Shown: positions 43,809 through 51,944, numbered from the stretch's first letter. The stretch is DNA of 64,000 bases from an uncultured Clostridium sp. (GCA_900553945.1 USFR01000004.1:1-64000); one strand, 5' to 3'. The notes: generated by a model from the sequence alone, not told the origin. Translations and numbers: made by a program.

Positions 43809-44318
43809 ATGCAAGAGTATTTTGAAATTGGTCAAATTGTTAATACATCTGGACTTAAAGGTTTAGTTAAAGCAAATCTTTTTACAGATGATATTACTAA
43901 AATTGAAGAATTTGATAAAGTAATAATTGAAAAAAATAAGAAACAAGAAGAATATGAAATCGAGGAAGTTAAATATCATAAAAATCAAGCTTTAATAAAA
44001 TTTAAAGGTATTGATAATATTGATGAAGCTGAAAAATTAAGAAATGCTTATATCAAAGTTCATCGTGATGATGAGCCAGAACTTCCAGAAGATACATATT
44101 ATATTGTTGATTTGATTGGTCTTGAAGTTTTTTCAGATGATGAATGTAAGTTAGGAATATTGAAAGACATATATCCAATTCCTTCAGGTGAACATGATAT
44201 ATATGTTGTGGACACTGGAAAAAAAGAATTGTTGTTACCAGCAATTGGAGAGGTTATTATAAATATTGATATTGCTAATAAGAAAATGATTGTTCATTTA
44301 TTACCAGGATTAGAGTAA
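43809..44318 (+). CDS. rimM: ribosome maturation factor RimM
   Basis: 169 residues from ATG 43809, after AGGAAAGAAAAT. The N-terminal beta-barrel (YFEIGQIVNTSGLKGLVKAN) and C-terminal PRC-barrel (YYIVDLIGLEVFSDDE ... LLLPAIGEVIINIDIANKKM) are complete. RimM binds S19 and helps assemble the 30S head. It is 14 bases upstream of trmD. Confidence 0.95.
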   Translation: MQEYFEIGQIVNTSGLKGLVKANLFTDDITKIEEFDKVIIEKNKKQEEYEIEEVKYHKNQALIKFKGIDNIDEAEKLRNAYIKVHRDDEPELPEDTYYIVDLIGLEVFSDDECKLGILKDIYPIPSGEHDIYVVDTGKKELLLPAIGEVIINIDIANKKMIVHLLPGLE

Positions 44319-44332
44319 GAGGTGATGTTAAA

Positions 44333-45058
44333 ATGAAATTTGATGTTTTAACATTGTTTCCAGAAATGTTCGAACCATTAAAACAGAGTATTATTAAAAG
44401 AGCTTCGGAAAAGAAATTAATTGATATTAATTTAGTTAATATTAGAGATTTTTCAGAAGACAAACACAATAAAGTTGATGATACTCCATATGGTGGAGGG
44501 GCAGGAATGCTTATGAAACCAGATGTTGTGGATAGAGCATATAATTCAGTAAAATCTGAAAATGCAAAAGTTATTTATCTTACACCTCAAGGTAAAATAC
44601 TAAATCAAAAGATTGTAAAAGATTTATCAAAACAAGAACATTTAATATTACTTTGTGGTCATTATGAAGGTATTGACCAGAGAGTATTAGATAAAATTGT
44701 AGATGAAGAAATTTCAATTGGAGATTATGTTTTAACTGGTGGCGAGTTACCAGCAATGGTATTGATAGATAGTGTTTCAAGATATGTTGAAGGTGTTTTA
44801 TCTAATGAATCAACTGAAGAAGAATCTTTTTCAAATGGTTTATTAGAATATCCTCAATATACAAGACCAGAAGTTTTTGATAATGTAAAGGTTCCTGATG
44901 TTTTAATTTCAGGACACCATGAAAATATTCGTAAATGGCGAAGAGAAAGATCTTTGGAAAATACATTCAAAAAGAGACCAGAAATGTTAGAAAATATAGA
45001 GCTAACTAAAAATGAGAAAGACTATATAGAAAAATTAAAGAAGGAGGTCCACGAGTAA
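44333..45058 (+). CDS. trmD: tRNA (guanine-37-N1)-methyltransferase
   Basis: 241 residues. TrmD methylates G37 of tRNAs with G36 and prevents frameshifting. MKFDVLTLFPEMFEP, DDTPYGGGAGMLMKPD, LLCGHYEGIDQRV and SIGDYVLTGGELPAM (knotted SAM site) are intact. Its TAA stop overlaps the rplS ATG by one base (TAATG), so the two are probably translationally coupled. Confidence 0.97.
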   Translation: MKFDVLTLFPEMFEPLKQSIIKRASEKKLIDINLVNIRDFSEDKHNKVDDTPYGGGAGMLMKPDVVDRAYNSVKSENAKVIYLTPQGKILNQKIVKDLSKQEHLILLCGHYEGIDQRVLDKIVDEEISIGDYVLTGGELPAMVLIDSVSRYVEGVLSNESTEEESFSNGLLEYPQYTRPEVFDNVKVPDVLISGHHENIRKWRRERSLENTFKKRPEMLENIELTKNEKDYIEKLKKEVHE

Positions 45059-45570
45059 TGGATATTATAAAATCAATTGAACATGAACAACTAAAGAATA
45101 AGATTCCAGATTTACGTGTTGGTGATACAGTTAGAGTACACGTAAAGATTAAAGAAGGAAATAGAGAAAGAATCCAAGTATTTGAAGGAATTATAATTAA
45201 AAAACAAGGTGGAGGAGTTAATGCAACATTTACAGTAAGAAGAATTTCTTATGGTGTTGGTGTTGAAAAAACTTTCTTAGTTCACTCACCAAACGTTGAA
45301 AAAGTTGAGGTAACTAGAGTTGGTAAAGCTAGAAGAGCTAAATTATACTATTTAAGAGATAGAGTTGGTAAAGCTGCTAAGACTAAAGAGAAAGTAGGAG
45401 CAAGAATCGAAACTAGAGAAATAGTTGTTAAAGAAGAAGTTGTTCCAGGAGAAGCTGAAGTTGCTGAAGATGCTACAAACGTAGCTCCAGAAACAGTTGA
45501 AGCTCCAGTAGTTGAGGAAGTTAAAGCTGAAGAACCAGCTAAAGAAGAAGCAAAAGCTGATAAAGAATAA
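45058..45570 (+). CDS. rplS: 50S ribosomal protein L19 with an acidic C-terminal extension
   Basis: 170 residues. The first about 115 are standard L19 (MDIIKSIEHEQLKNKIPDLR, GDTVRVHVKIKEGNRERIQ, SPNVEKVEVTRVGKARRAKLY). Normal L19 ends soon after the RDRVGKAAK motif; here a further roughly 55 residues of Glu/Ala/Val/Lys low-complexity sequence follow (VPGEAEVAEDATNVAPETVE to KEEAKADKE). Such tails occur in several Firmicutes relatives and are probably disordered. L19 sits at the 30S-50S interface. A terminator closes the operon. Confidence 0.95.
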   Translation: MDIIKSIEHEQLKNKIPDLRVGDTVRVHVKIKEGNRERIQVFEGIIIKKQGGGVNATFTVRRISYGVGVEKTFLVHSPNVEKVEVTRVGKARRAKLYYLRDRVGKAAKTKEKVGARIETREIVVKEEVVPGEAEVAEDATNVAPETVEAPVVEEVKAEEPAKEEAKADKE

Positions 45571-45578
45571 TTATAATG

Positions 45579-45611
45579 AAAAATTCCTAATTTTTATTAG
45601 GAATTTTTTTT
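45579..45611 (+). terminator. intrinsic terminator after rplS
   Basis: AAAAATTCCTAA and TTAGGAATTTTTTTT form a 10-12 bp stem with a short AT loop and a T run. Confidence 0.88.
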
Positions 45612-45692
45612 GGTTAAAATTAGTATTGAAAAAAATATGTTTTATGTGTAAAATTATTTTGAGTGAATTTTTTTATGAAAAGGAAGAAACAA

Positions 45693-47237
45693 ATGAAAAA
45701 AGTAGTTAGTATTATAATTTTGCTTGTTATTTTTTGTTATTCATGCAATGTTTTTGCAGCAAGTTATAGCATTTCTGTAGAAAAGGAATCAGCAATAGCT
45801 GAAAAGGTAATAAATAACAAACAAGGTAAAATTGAAAATAAAATTACAAGTACAGATAAATTGATGAATCTTGTTTATGGAGAAATTAATTTTACAAATA
45901 AAATTTACACTTCAGCTTCTGAAAGTGAACAGAAAAAGGTAACTGAAATATACATTATGATACCAGAAGATATTGTCAATTTAGATTCATATGCGCAATA
46001 TCAAAAATATATCGAAGAATTTAGTAAAAAGGTTTTTGAAAGAAATAAAAATACTAAGATTGGAATAATAGGAATAAAAGGTCCAATAGCATCTATGGAA
46101 ATTGTGGATGGAAAGAGCATCATAAAAGACGATGATGAAGGTGATGTACCTGGAATTTCAAAGAATGCTGAAATTGTTGCAAAGTTAACCAATAGTTCTA
46201 GTGAAGTAATTGCTCAATTAGCTAAGATGAATACGGAAAAGAAATCTTATTATAATAATTTAGAAGCAGCGATAGCATTAGCAAGAGAATCATATTCAAC
46301 AGATTCTAATAAGATTTTAATTTCATTATTTGATGATGTTCCTGCCATTTGCAATGGAGAACCTAATAGAATTCATGTTACTACGAATGAAGCTTTAGAA
46401 GAGGGCGTAAAAAAGCATAATCAAAAAATCGTAGATAATACAAAGTTAGAAATAGATAAGTTAAAAAAAGATGATATAGCGTTTATTTTATTAAGACCAG
46501 ATGATGCAAGTTACAATAAAAAATGGTATAACGCAGATACTGGAGAGTTACAATTAGATTTCGATGGAAGTGACTATGTAAAACAATTATATGGAACAAT
46601 GGATAAACCATATTATGGAAAGATATATAGTTTAGATATTGATAATTTAGAGAATATAGTTACTAAGTATATTTATAACGATGTAATGGATAGAATAGGA
46701 ACTACTTTAAAAAATATTGAATTTCAAGTAATATTTCCTAATGAAATTAGTGAAAATTTTGATATTACTATTTTAAATAAAAGTGATTCTAGAATAGATA
46801 TTTCTAAGTTAGATAGTGATGGAAAAGTGGTATGTAAGATAGGTAGCATAAATGAAAATGATACAGAAACATTGGTTAAATATAAATTGAGTTTGAAAGA
46901 TAATCCTGCTAGTATTATTAATAAGCAGATTGGAATAAATATTGTGCTTATGGCTTATGGTGATAAGACAAGTAGTAGTAATTTGTTTGATTCTCCGAAG
47001 ATAAAAGTTACTCAGAGTTCAGGAAATACTAATAATGCAAATAATGATACTCAAAAACCAAGTGATAGTAATATTTCTAATGGAGATAATAAAAATAATT
47101 ATACAAGTGATCCCACAATTGCTAAAGAGAATTTCCCTAAGGCAGGGAAAATTGTACTTACATTTGTTTTAGTTTCTTTAATTGGATGTGCAGTTGTTGG
47201 GATAACTAAAATGATTAATTTAAGAGATGTAAAATAG
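45693..47237 (+). CDS. secreted, membrane-anchored VWA-like protein with a PKAG tail
   Basis: 514 residues from ATG 45693, after AAGGAAGAAACAA. The signal peptide is MKKVVSIIILLVIFCYSC through VFA. The next about 250 residues look like a von Willebrand factor A fold without its metal site: a beta strand VTEIYIMIPEDI where DxSxS would be, KIGIIGIKG, a helix NNLEAAIALARESYS and ILISLFDDVPA. A beta-rich region follows, then an Asn/Ser-rich linker (SSGNTNNANNDTQKPSDSN) and a C-terminal NFPKAGK, hydrophobic helix and basic end. That last part resembles a sortase signal with Ala in place of Thr. The fold call is inference from pattern. Confidence 0.65.
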   Translation: MKKVVSIIILLVIFCYSCNVFAASYSISVEKESAIAEKVINNKQGKIENKITSTDKLMNLVYGEINFTNKIYTSASESEQKKVTEIYIMIPEDIVNLDSYAQYQKYIEEFSKKVFERNKNTKIGIIGIKGPIASMEIVDGKSIIKDDDEGDVPGISKNAEIVAKLTNSSSEVIAQLAKMNTEKKSYYNNLEAAIALARESYSTDSNKILISLFDDVPAICNGEPNRIHVTTNEALEEGVKKHNQKIVDNTKLEIDKLKKDDIAFILLRPDDASYNKKWYNADTGELQLDFDGSDYVKQLYGTMDKPYYGKIYSLDIDNLENIVTKYIYNDVMDRIGTTLKNIEFQVIFPNEISENFDITILNKSDSRIDISKLDSDGKVVCKIGSINENDTETLVKYKLSLKDNPASIINKQIGINIVLMAYGDKTSSSNLFDSPKIKVTQSSGNTNNANNDTQKPSDSNISNGDNKNNYTSDPTIAKENFPKAGKIVLTFVLVSLIGCAVVGITKMINLRDVK

Positions 47238-47266
47238 AATGATATTATTTTAGTTAGTAGAATAAA

Positions 47267-47443
47267 AGAAAATTTCATATTAACTTTTTTTCACACCTTG
47301 CTGTTGCAATCTTGATGAGCCTCTGTTCTTTTAGAACAATGGCTCATTTTTATGTATAGATTGCTTCAATCGCAGTCACGAAGCTTTGCTTCGTTCCTTT
47401 GGTCGCTGCGCGGTGATTCAAAAAAGTTAATATGAAATTTTCT
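47267..47443 (+). repeat. palindromic element, class II copy 2
   Basis: Perfect 24-base outer arms (47267-47290 with 47420-47443; AGAAAATTTCATATTAACTT then T6, and the complement). The core starts TCACACCTTGCTGTTGCAATC and ends GATTGCTTCAATCG ... TTCGTTCCTTTGGTCG then CTGCGCGGTGATTCA. Inner hairpins are ATGAGCC/GGCTCAT (47315-47321 with 47341-47347), GTTCT/AGAAC, and ACGAAGC/GCTTCGT (47378-47384 with 47388-47394). GCAATC (47306-47311) pairs with GATTGC (47359-47364); the copy at 13386 has GCATTC and GAATGC at the same places. It separates two convergent genes. Confidence 0.87.
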
Positions 47444-47461
47444 ATATACTTATTAATGTAT

Positions 47462-48460
47462 TTATAAATTATTTATTATATTAATTATTTCTTGTCCGTG
47501 TAATTTTAGTTTTATGTTTGATAGTATATTGCTTTTTTCAAGTTCTTGATAAGTTTTAGGGAGATGGGTTAATAGTAAATTTAATTCTTCGTTGGTGAAG
47601 ATATAGTATGGTGGGATGTTTTTTTCTTGAGATTTTGTTTTTCTATAATTTATTAGTTTGTTTTTTATGTCTTCATTATTGGCGTTTGATGATAGGGGTT
47701 CGACTTTGTCTTTTTCAAGCCATTTTTGGAAATCTTCTTTATAATCTTTTTCTATATCTTGATTATAGTTTTGCATAATTTTAAATGCTAAATCATTCAT
47801 ATATTTTTGTGAACTTAAATAATCTTTATCTAAATTATTGATATCTTTTTTTATATAATCGATTAAAGAATCTGATCTTACAATTTGACTTTTTATTTCT
47901 TTGGGAGCGTATTGAAGTTTTAAAATATTTTTAGAATTAGCTAGAACTACAAGTGGTTTAAACCATGATTGTCGAACGTTTTTTAAAAGATTATACATAA
48001 TACCTGTTTGATTTTCGTCTAATAATTTTTTGAAAATTTCTATGTGTCTTTCCGCTTGGCGAATAGGAGAATAAATTCCTTCTACAATTTTTTTATGATT
48101 GTATATGTATTCACGAATAAATTCGCCTCTATTATTTACAGAAATGTTTCCAATAAGATTTTTACATTCAACAAAATATGTATAGCCAGGTGTAATTATA
48201 ATATAGTCAATTTGAGCTGTTAGGTCTTTGTATTTTAAGTTTACATCGTGTAGGATATACATTCCTATATTTGCGTTTTTAAGCTCAAATTCAATTTCGT
48301 TTTCTCCAATTAGGCCTAATTCACATAGTTTAAGTTTATAATTTAATTTACTATTGTTTGGATATTCTTGTTGTAATTCTTTTAATGCAGAAATTTGTTC
48401 TTCTAATTGACTATCTTTTTTATAAAAAATTGTTTCTGTAAATTTTTTAAATAATTCCAT
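47462..48460 (-). CDS. NERD domain protein with C-terminal HRDC-like domain
   Basis: 332 residues. The nuclease-related NERD domain spans about residues 52-170: GLIGENEIEFELKNANIGMY, then DLTAQIDYIIITPGYTYFVECKN, with the acidic and ECK-type residues of restriction-like nuclease folds. The C-terminal about 75 residues (KNIPPYYIFTNEELNLLLTHLP to GQEIINIINNL) look like an HRDC nucleic-acid binding domain as in RecQ. The combination suggests DNA processing; its exact role is unknown. It stands at the border of the accessory region. Confidence 0.8.
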   Translation of the reverse strand: MELFKKFTETIFYKKDSQLEEQISALKELQQEYPNNSKLNYKLKLCELGLIGENEIEFELKNANIGMYILHDVNLKYKDLTAQIDYIIITPGYTYFVECKNLIGNISVNNRGEFIREYIYNHKKIVEGIYSPIRQAERHIEIFKKLLDENQTGIMYNLLKNVRQSWFKPLVVLANSKNILKLQYAPKEIKSQIVRSDSLIDYIKKDINNLDKDYLSSQKYMNDLAFKIMQNYNQDIEKDYKEDFQKWLEKDKVEPLSSNANNEDIKNKLINYRKTKSQEKNIPPYYIFTNEELNLLLTHLPKTYQELEKSNILSNIKLKLHGQEIINIINNL

Positions 48461-48582
48461 AATAAATAACTCCTTTAACTAAAATTAGTAAATATAAAAT
48501 ATTTCTTAAATATAGTGGTTGGTAAAAAAATAATACTATAATTAATTGGAAATATCAATAATATAATTAATTTTGTAAATAG

Positions 48583-48617
48583 AAAGAACCGCCATACTTG
48601 AGTATGACGGTTCTTTT
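48583..48617 (-). terminator. intrinsic terminator after the 48630 gene (minus strand)
   Basis: AAAGAACCG and CGGTTCTTTT with CATACT/AGTATG inside form a 15-bp stem with a TG loop and one mismatch, 13 bases past the gene's stop codon. Confidence 0.88.
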
Positions 48618-48629
48618 ATGAAAATACTT

Positions 48630-49961
48630 TTACAGGGTTACGTAAAGCTTGTCTACAGTTACTGTTCTATCGTAGAATGGTCCTCGGTCATAATAGTGGA
48701 TAAGTGTTTCTTCGCCTTTTTTTAAGCAATATCCGAAATTATCCTGAACAATAGAGAGTCCTTCAGGTAAAATGACACGATAGTAATAGTTGTCTTCTTC
48801 TCGGATAATCTCAATATTCAGCTTTTTATAGATTTCCGCGAGGTATTCTTCCTTATCGTATACTTTGCAGTATTCTTTTGGTACAGAGATTCTTAAGGAA
48901 ATCGGAAGTAGTTTTTGATTATCTGTAAGTGCTTTCATTACATTGTTACCAGCTTCAATTGCTGTATCAATGTTAGCTCCTGACATTGCAGTTGCAAGTG
49001 TCATCATGCTACTTATCTTGTTAACTTCCTGTTTCGGTGTTGGATTCTTTGCTCGAAGGTAAGCTTTGTAGTACTTTTTAAAACTATCTTCATATTCATA
49101 AGAATCCTTGTCATAAAATTCTAAGAAGAATTTTATTCTTTCCTCGTTTAATGGAATGCAATCTATTACATATCCACTACGCATGACAGCGATTTGCCAA
49201 AATTTTAATCCAGTTTCATTTACTTGCTCAAGAGCGGATTCAGTAAAACACTTGATGTTTTGGGGATTGTCTATAATCAAAGCGGTAAGAAAATCGTTTG
49301 TTAATATATTTTTGGAAATATATTGCATTATATGTGTAGGATTGTTACTGCATAAGTTAAAGTAGTACATTGTGTTACGATATTTTGGTGGAGTTGCATT
49401 CAGAAACTTATCGATGTCATGATGATTTATTGCAAAACATCGAGCTTCTAAAGTGCAAATTTCCTGTGTTAAAACTTCTTTTTTCCTCTTACAGATTGAA
49501 TAGAACCAGTCACTGGTAAGGTCTGACCTTCTATAAAGACAGCCATCAATTGTTTTAAGAAGAGCACATGCAACCATTTCTTCATCAATGTATTCGAGTG
49601 GCATAATTTCAAAATCATTGAACTGATAATGTAATGCTGAAGAATTAGTTTCGATGTGATCCTTAAAGAAATCCTTATTGAATTTTTCAGGATGTGCTTT
49701 AACATAGTCAACTATTTCAACGAAACTACCTGAAAGTGCATGCAGAAAAAATTCTCGCGTCCGATATTTTTCAGGAACATCATTAAATTTTATTTGATTA
49801 TGTCGCAATGCACATACATAATGTCCAGGTGTTAACTTTTGATCTTGACGTTTACCATCCCAATAGTAAATAGGGGTAGTGTCTTTAGTACCTCTTGAAT
49901 ATCCTTTTTCATAGAAGTTTTCTAGTAGACTTTGGTAAGCCTGTGTGTCAGTTATTCTCAT
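48630..49961 (-). CDS. accessory protein of unknown function, paralogue 1
   Basis: 443 residues. I do not recognise the family. It is clearly paralogous to the next gene: both begin with a Y-xx-L-xxxF-xx(R/K)GYS stretch, then GHYV-x-A, IKFxD(V/I)PxKYRTR and FFLHALSG, FFKDHI, MPL(E/S)YDEEMV, SDWFYS and LNxERVxFFL. The first about 315 residues are the shared part. The last about 125 (from NKISSMMTLATAMSG) are unique and end with a beta-rich segment. Base composition is richer than in core genes (23 G/C in a sampled 60 bases versus 14 in a core line), consistent with horizontal transfer. Its leader carries the anti-Shine-Dalgarno structure described separately. Confidence 0.7.
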   Translation of the reverse strand: MRITDTQAYQSLLENFYEKGYSRGTKDTTPIYYWDGKRQDQKLTPGHYVCALRHNQIKFNDVPEKYRTREFFLHALSGSFVEIVDYVKAHPEKFNKDFFKDHIETNSSALHYQFNDFEIMPLEYIDEEMVACALLKTIDGCLYRRSDLTSDWFYSICKRKKEVLTQEICTLEARCFAINHHDIDKFLNATPPKYRNTMYYFNLCSNNPTHIMQYISKNILTNDFLTALIIDNPQNIKCFTESALEQVNETGLKFWQIAVMRSGYVIDCIPLNEERIKFFLEFYDKDSYEYEDSFKKYYKAYLRAKNPTPKQEVNKISSMMTLATAMSGANIDTAIEAGNNVMKALTDNQKLLPISLRISVPKEYCKVYDKEEYLAEIYKKLNIEIIREEDNYYYRVILPEGLSIVQDNFGYCLKKGEETLIHYYDRGPFYDRTVTVDKLYVTL

Positions 49962-49964
49962 GCT

Positions 49965-50020
49965 ATGTCCTCCTTTTAGGTGATTGTTAATAAAGTTAAA
50001 TGGAGGACATGTAGCCCTCC
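49965..50020 (-). promoter_or_regulatory. leader with competing hairpins over the ribosome binding site (paralogue 1)
   Basis: On the minus strand the Shine-Dalgarno GGAGGACAT (49965-49973) lies just before the start codon. The perfect complement ATGTCCTCC (50002-50010) is 28 bases upstream. That same complement can instead pair with TGGAGG further upstream (TGGAGG/CCTCCA, 6 bp, 50001-50021). The complement also encodes a minimal frame ATG TCC TCC ATT TAA, with GGAGG five bases before its ATG. The two pairings exclude each other, as expected of a translational switch. Confidence 0.6.
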
Positions 50021-50078
50021 AAAAGATTGTAGAGCTATCTACAAAAATAATAAATTTACATGATATCCAGAATTTAAT

Positions 50079-51089
50079 CTACTTTTTTAAGTAAAGGTAA
50101 CGTTGGTGTAGTGTTTCAAATGCATTCTTATACTCTGTAGATGACTCATCATAAAGTGATAAGAAGAATTCTACTCGTTCATCATTTAAAGGCATATATC
50201 TTATCTGATATGCATCGCAATATAAAGCGATTTGCCATATTTTTAAAGTGCCTTTTCCTTTCACTTTTAATTCTCGTTCGAGAGCTGATTGGCTAAATGC
50301 TTGAACGTTCATGTTGTCATTCAGTAAAGTAAGTAAGAATTCATCTGTTAATATGTTATCTGGAATATCTTCCATTACCGGTGTGTTATTACATTGGCAG
50401 AGTGCGAAGTAATATTCAGGCGTTTGGTATTGAGTAGGTGTAATGTTCAAAAACTGATTTTCTCCGTTTATTTTTCTTCCAAAACATCTTGCTCCCATAA
50501 TGTATAAATCTTGGGTTAAGATGTCTGGCTTTCTTTTCTGTACGGAATAAAACCAGTCTGAATGATCACCTCTCCGTTCAATGGGGCGTTCTTTAATTGC
50601 TGTGAACATTGCACACATAACCATTTCTTCATCAACATAGCTAAGAGGCATATATTCGAAATCGTTATCTTTAAAGTGCAGTGCATAAGGCTCTGTTACG
50701 ATGTGGTCTTTGAAAAACTGTCTGTCAAAATCTGATATATTGTTTTTTACATATTCAACTAAATCGGAATTTGCTCCAGACAAAGCATGCAGGAAAAAAC
50801 TTCTTGTTCGATATTTTTGGGGAATATCTTCGAATTTGATTTTTCCGTATTCAATAGCTCCTACGTAGTGACCAACTGTTACTTGGGGTAAAATTTCCCG
50901 TGTTCGATACTCTTTGGAAAATTGAATTTCTTCAAACTCAATAGTACGACCAACTGTTGTCTGGGGTAAAAGTTCGTGAATGTCATCTACTACATAAATA
51001 GGTAAATCATCGACAATTCCCATCGAGTAACCTCTTTGAATAAACTTTTCTTTTAATCTCCGGTAAGCTGGTAAATTTGTTACTTTCAT
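50079..51089 (-). CDS. accessory protein of unknown function, paralogue 2
   Basis: 336 residues, related to the 48630 gene over most of its length but lacking its unique C-terminal part. Near the N-terminus it has an internal repeat: two successive segments LPQ(T/V)TVG followed by an IEF/IKF strand and KYRTR (about residues 40-66 and 67-95), where paralogue 1 has one. Conserved with paralogue 1 are FFLHALSG, FFKDHIV, MPLSYVDEEMVMCAM, SDWFYSVQKRKPDILTQ and MPLNDERVEFFLSLYD. The function is unknown. A duplicated leader sequence precedes it, so gene and regulatory region were copied together. Confidence 0.7.
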   Translation of the reverse strand: MKVTNLPAYRRLKEKFIQRGYSMGIVDDLPIYVVDDIHELLPQTTVGRTIEFEEIQFSKEYRTREILPQVTVGHYVGAIEYGKIKFEDIPQKYRTRSFFLHALSGANSDLVEYVKNNISDFDRQFFKDHIVTEPYALHFKDNDFEYMPLSYVDEEMVMCAMFTAIKERPIERRGDHSDWFYSVQKRKPDILTQDLYIMGARCFGRKINGENQFLNITPTQYQTPEYYFALCQCNNTPVMEDIPDNILTDEFLLTLLNDNMNVQAFSQSALERELKVKGKGTLKIWQIALYCDAYQIRYMPLNDERVEFFLSLYDESSTEYKNAFETLHQRYLYLKK

Positions 51090-51094
51090 GTGTT

Positions 51095-51150
51095 ATGTCC
51101 TCCTTTTTGAATGATAGTTAATAAAGTAAAATAGAGGACATATAGTCCTC
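51095..51150 (-). promoter_or_regulatory. leader with competing hairpins over the ribosome binding site (paralogue 2)
   Basis: The Shine-Dalgarno GGAGGACAT (51095-51103) can pair with ATGTCCTCT (51133-51141) through eight Watson-Crick pairs and one G-U. The latter alternatively forms a perfect 6-bp hairpin GAGGAC-tatat-GTCCTC (51134-51150). A minimal frame ATG TCC TCT ATT TTA CTT TAT TAA starts inside the complement, five bases after GAGG. The layout matches the leader at 49965-50020. Confidence 0.6.
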
Positions 51151-51271
51151 AAAATTATTGTAGGACTACTTATAAAAATAAGACCCATACTGTAATTATA
51201 ACATACTTTAGATAATATTACAAATAATGCATGTCGATTGATATAATAGTAATAATCATAGAATAAACCAA

Positions 51272-51317
51272 ACGCCTAGATAGGTTCCTATAATAATATA
51301 GAATCTACCTAGGCGTA
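51272..51317 (-). terminator. intrinsic terminator after the 51329 gene (minus strand)
   Basis: ACGCCTAGGTAGATTC and the facing GAACCTATCTAGGCGT pair with two mismatches around an AT loop, a long stem just past the stop codon. The minus-strand tail (TTGGTTTATTC) is only moderately T-rich. Confidence 0.7.
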
Positions 51318-51328
51318 TGTGGTTTTGC

Positions 51329-51730
51329 TTAAAACTCCCAGTTGATGGTGAACTCACATTTATCGTTGTCGTAATCGTGACCACCATAACGGAACCGTAT
51401 TGAGTTCAAAGACATTATGTTGAGATCATGTAAGATGTCTTTGATAAAGTTATCAGCTTCTTCAATGTTTTCAGGTCCGAAAGTGTCACTTTCAATGTTA
51501 CAATCACGTGGTGAAAGTGTGATTGTTATGGGTCGGAAGGAAATACTGCAGTATGGTGTAAAGTGTTTGGTGTCAATTACATCGGACCGTTTTAATTGCT
51601 TTACAATTGAAAGTGCTTGATCAGCTTTAGCTTTACTCCAGAAATCCATTTGTAGAATTCCCCTTTGTAAACTATCCGAAAATTTTGGGAGACTTTCAAG
51701 TGTTGTATTGAAAATTTGCAATAGTGTCAT
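51329..51730 (-). CDS. small accessory protein of unknown function
   Basis: 133 residues, no recognised family. It has a helical N-terminal half (LQIFNTTLESLPKFSDSLQ, KAKADQALSIVKQLKRSD) and a beta-rich C-terminal half ending FRYGGHDYDNDKCEFTINWEF. Like the next two genes it is GC-richer than core genes and has an RBS-covering leader, so the three may be one acquired cassette. A terminator separates it from paralogue 2, so they are separate transcription units. Confidence 0.6.
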   Translation of the reverse strand: MTLLQIFNTTLESLPKFSDSLQRGILQMDFWSKAKADQALSIVKQLKRSDVIDTKHFTPYCSISFRPITITLSPRDCNIESDTFGPENIEEADNFIKDILHDLNIMSLNSIRFRYGGHDYDNDKCEFTINWEF

Positions 51731-51735
51731 AAGGA

Positions 51736-51772
51736 ACCTCCTTGTATTACTTGGAGGTATTACCCCTCCAAG
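51736..51772 (-). promoter_or_regulatory. leader with competing hairpins over the ribosome binding site (51329 gene)
   Basis: The Shine-Dalgarno AAGGAGGT can pair with ACCTCC (51753-51758) over six bases. That sequence alternatively forms an 8-bp hairpin CTTGGAGG/CCTCCAAG (51750-51757 with 51765-51772). There is no minimal ATG frame here, unlike in the other two leaders, but the competing-pairing design is the same. Confidence 0.5.
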
Positions 51773-51944
51773 ATTTGAAAAACCCCTTTGGGTAACTAAA
51801 AGTATCTATGCATTATTGTAGCATACTTTACATAATATCACAAGTTTTTAATTTATACCGCATAAATTCACTGAACTTCTAGAAATAAATTATTATATAG
51901 TATATAATTTGTGAGAAAGATATAAAGAAAGAAGAAAATAGTAT

